A stretch of DNA of 8,014 nucleotides from a bacterium (GTDB lineage: Bacteria > UBP6 > UBA1177), in contig JAFYIZ010000007.1 of NCBI GenBank assembly GCA_017538365.1, positions 1 to 8,014 on the forward strand, given 5' to 3'. A program made the translations under genes and the position numbers. Of this stretch, positions 7,522 to 8,014 are shown piece after piece; position 1 is the stretch's first letter; each line of letters starts with the position of its first letter. The notes under the pieces are model-generated. The model did not search any database. It was not told the DNA's origin and worked only from the letters and a program-made list of their open reading frames with translations.

Positions 7522-7740
7522 CTAATCCACAAAGATCGTTGCGTCGGGCTCTATTTTCCTCGCTTTCGCGACAGCCGCCTTCAAAACTTCGTCAAATCTG
7601 TCGTCATCGGCAACTATCGTCAGTTTCTGAGCGATAAAATTGAGCGTTACATCCTGAACTCCGTCGATACCGCGGATAGCATCTTCGATCTTTGCCGCAC
7701 AGTTCGCGCAGTCGACATCACATCTGAATCTCTTTTTCAT
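7522..7740 (-). CDS. Free-standing HMA domain metal-binding protein (metallochaperone-like)
   Basis: The product is about 72 residues and is one heavy-metal-associated (ferredoxin-like) domain. It has the metal site CDVDCANCAAKIEDAI near the N-terminus, then GVQDVTLNFIAQKLTIV and a final beta strand ending TIFVD. The site is of DCxxC form, as in ZntA-type pumps, with one extra Cys four residues before the first site Cys. ATG 7740 is preferred over the in-frame ATG at 7752. GGAGAG lies a few bases upstream of ATG 7740 and overlaps the start of the longer version, while ATG 7752 has only AT-rich sequence before it. It lies between repressor and pump and probably acts as the detached N-terminal metal-binding domain of the ATPase, binding Zn, Cd or Pb in the cytosol. 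Direct hand-over to the pump is inference. Confidence 0.9.
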   Translation of the reverse strand: MKKRFRCDVDCANCAAKIEDAIRGIDGVQDVTLNFIAQKLTIVADDDRFDEVLKAAVAKARKIEPDATIFVD

Positions 7741-7750
7741 TTTTCTCTCC
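7741..7750 (-). promoter_or_regulatory. Ribosome binding site that decides the start of the HMA protein
   Basis: Read on the minus strand the sequence is AATGGAGAGAAAAATGAAAAAG. The GGAGAG is well placed for the ATG at 7740. It includes the last base of the alternative ATG at 7752, which therefore cannot use it. Confidence 0.6.
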
Positions 7751-7757
7751 ATTAAAA

Positions 7758-8014
7758 TTATTCACGAATATGTTCAAAACCTATTTTTATTATCGCTTCA
7801 ACGTGGTCATCGGCAAGCGAGTAGAAGGCGACCTGCCCTTCCTTCCTGTATTTCACGAGGTTTAAAAGGCGCAGCGATTTCAGCTGATGTGAGACCGCCG
7901 ATTTCGTGACACCGAGCAAAACCGCAAGGTCACAGACGCACATCTCATGCATCGAAAGCGCATGCAGAAGCCTCATTCTTGAAGGGTCTCCGAACATTTT
8001 GAAAAGATTCGCCA
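7758..8014 (-). CDS. ArsR/SmtB family metal-responsive repressor (5' partial)
   Basis: The frame continues past ATG 7997 to the right edge (ANLFKMFGDPSRMRLL), so this ATG is internal and the start lies outside the window. The product is a winged-helix dimeric repressor of the SmtB/CadC/CzrA type. FGDPSRMRLLHAL is the conserved early helix. CVC (residues 20 and 22, counting from ATG 7997) sits in alpha3, as in ArsR and CadC. The recognition helix is TKSAVSHQLKSL, and the wing is around VKYRKEGQVAFYSL. The last helix carries Asp63-x-His65, then His76-xx-Glu79, which matches the spacing of the SmtB alpha5 zinc site (D104, H106, H117, E120). Glu79 is the final residue. It heads the operon with the HMA protein and the P1B-2 pump, so metal-induced derepression of that operon is the likely role. 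The upstream operator is not in view. Confidence 0.93.
   Translation of the reverse strand, partial: ANLFKMFGDPSRMRLLHALSMHEMCVCDLAVLLGVTKSAVSHQLKSLRLLNLVKYRKEGQVAFYSLADDHVEAIIKIGFEHIRE

Noticed and set aside
7741-7752. ATG at 7752 as the start of the HMA protein (76 residues)
   Set aside because: It lacks an upstream Shine-Dalgarno, and the GGAG that follows it is ideally placed for the next in-frame ATG at 7740.
1-8014. CRISPR array, tRNA or rRNA gene, insertion sequence or attachment site
   Set aside because: Coding is almost continuous. I saw no regularly spaced direct repeats, no transposase-like product, no terminal inverted repeats and no tRNA-like cloverleaf.

Overview
The window reads as an ordinary bacterial chromosome segment of roughly 50% GC. 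It looks like a member of the Bacillota, probably a gut- or rumen-type clostridial lineage. That placement is inferred from three things: a RecU-like segment at the left edge (RecU is the Holliday-junction resolvase of Bacillota), the Clostridia-like split heavy-metal ATPase operon, and the TerB-N/TerB-C, BrxD-like ATPase and helicase trio. Coding density is very high. There are two convergent blocks and no gene-free stretch over 300 bases.

Left block, plus strand (1-5632). Four genes lie head to tail with almost no spacing. (1) A TerB-N/TerB-C protein is open at the left edge; its first ~40 visible residues look like RecU rather than a TerB protein. (2) A P-loop ATPase of the BREX BrxC/BrxD (DUF2791) type starts at the base after the previous stop. 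(3) An Lhr-like superfamily 2 helicase overlaps the ATPase by ATGA. (4) A small alpha/beta-hydrolase starts one base after the helicase stop. Genes 1-3 look like one translationally coupled DNA-processing or conflict module, related to Ter-linked DNA-processing systems and to the BrxD/BrxHI pair of some BREX loci. Whether the hydrolase belongs to it functionally is open.

Right block, minus strand (8014 down to 5651). A heavy-metal resistance operon is read leftward. It encodes an ArsR/SmtB repressor (5' end beyond the window) with metal-ligand patterns in helices alpha3 and alpha5, a free HMA-domain metallochaperone with a DCxxC site, and a P1B-2 type Zn/Cd/Pb exporting ATPase that lacks its own N-terminal HMA domain. 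The likely logic is that metal releases the repressor, the HMA protein binds cytosolic metal, and the ATPase exports it. The promoter and operator lie right of the window.

The two blocks converge at about 5633-5650, an 18-base AT-rich gap flanked by small inverted repeats that may serve as weak terminators. The most unusual observation is the RecU::TerB-N junction near 128-145, where both families share an FMxDFE-like string. It is either a real gene chimera made at a microhomology or an assembly chimera, and read-level data would separate the two.
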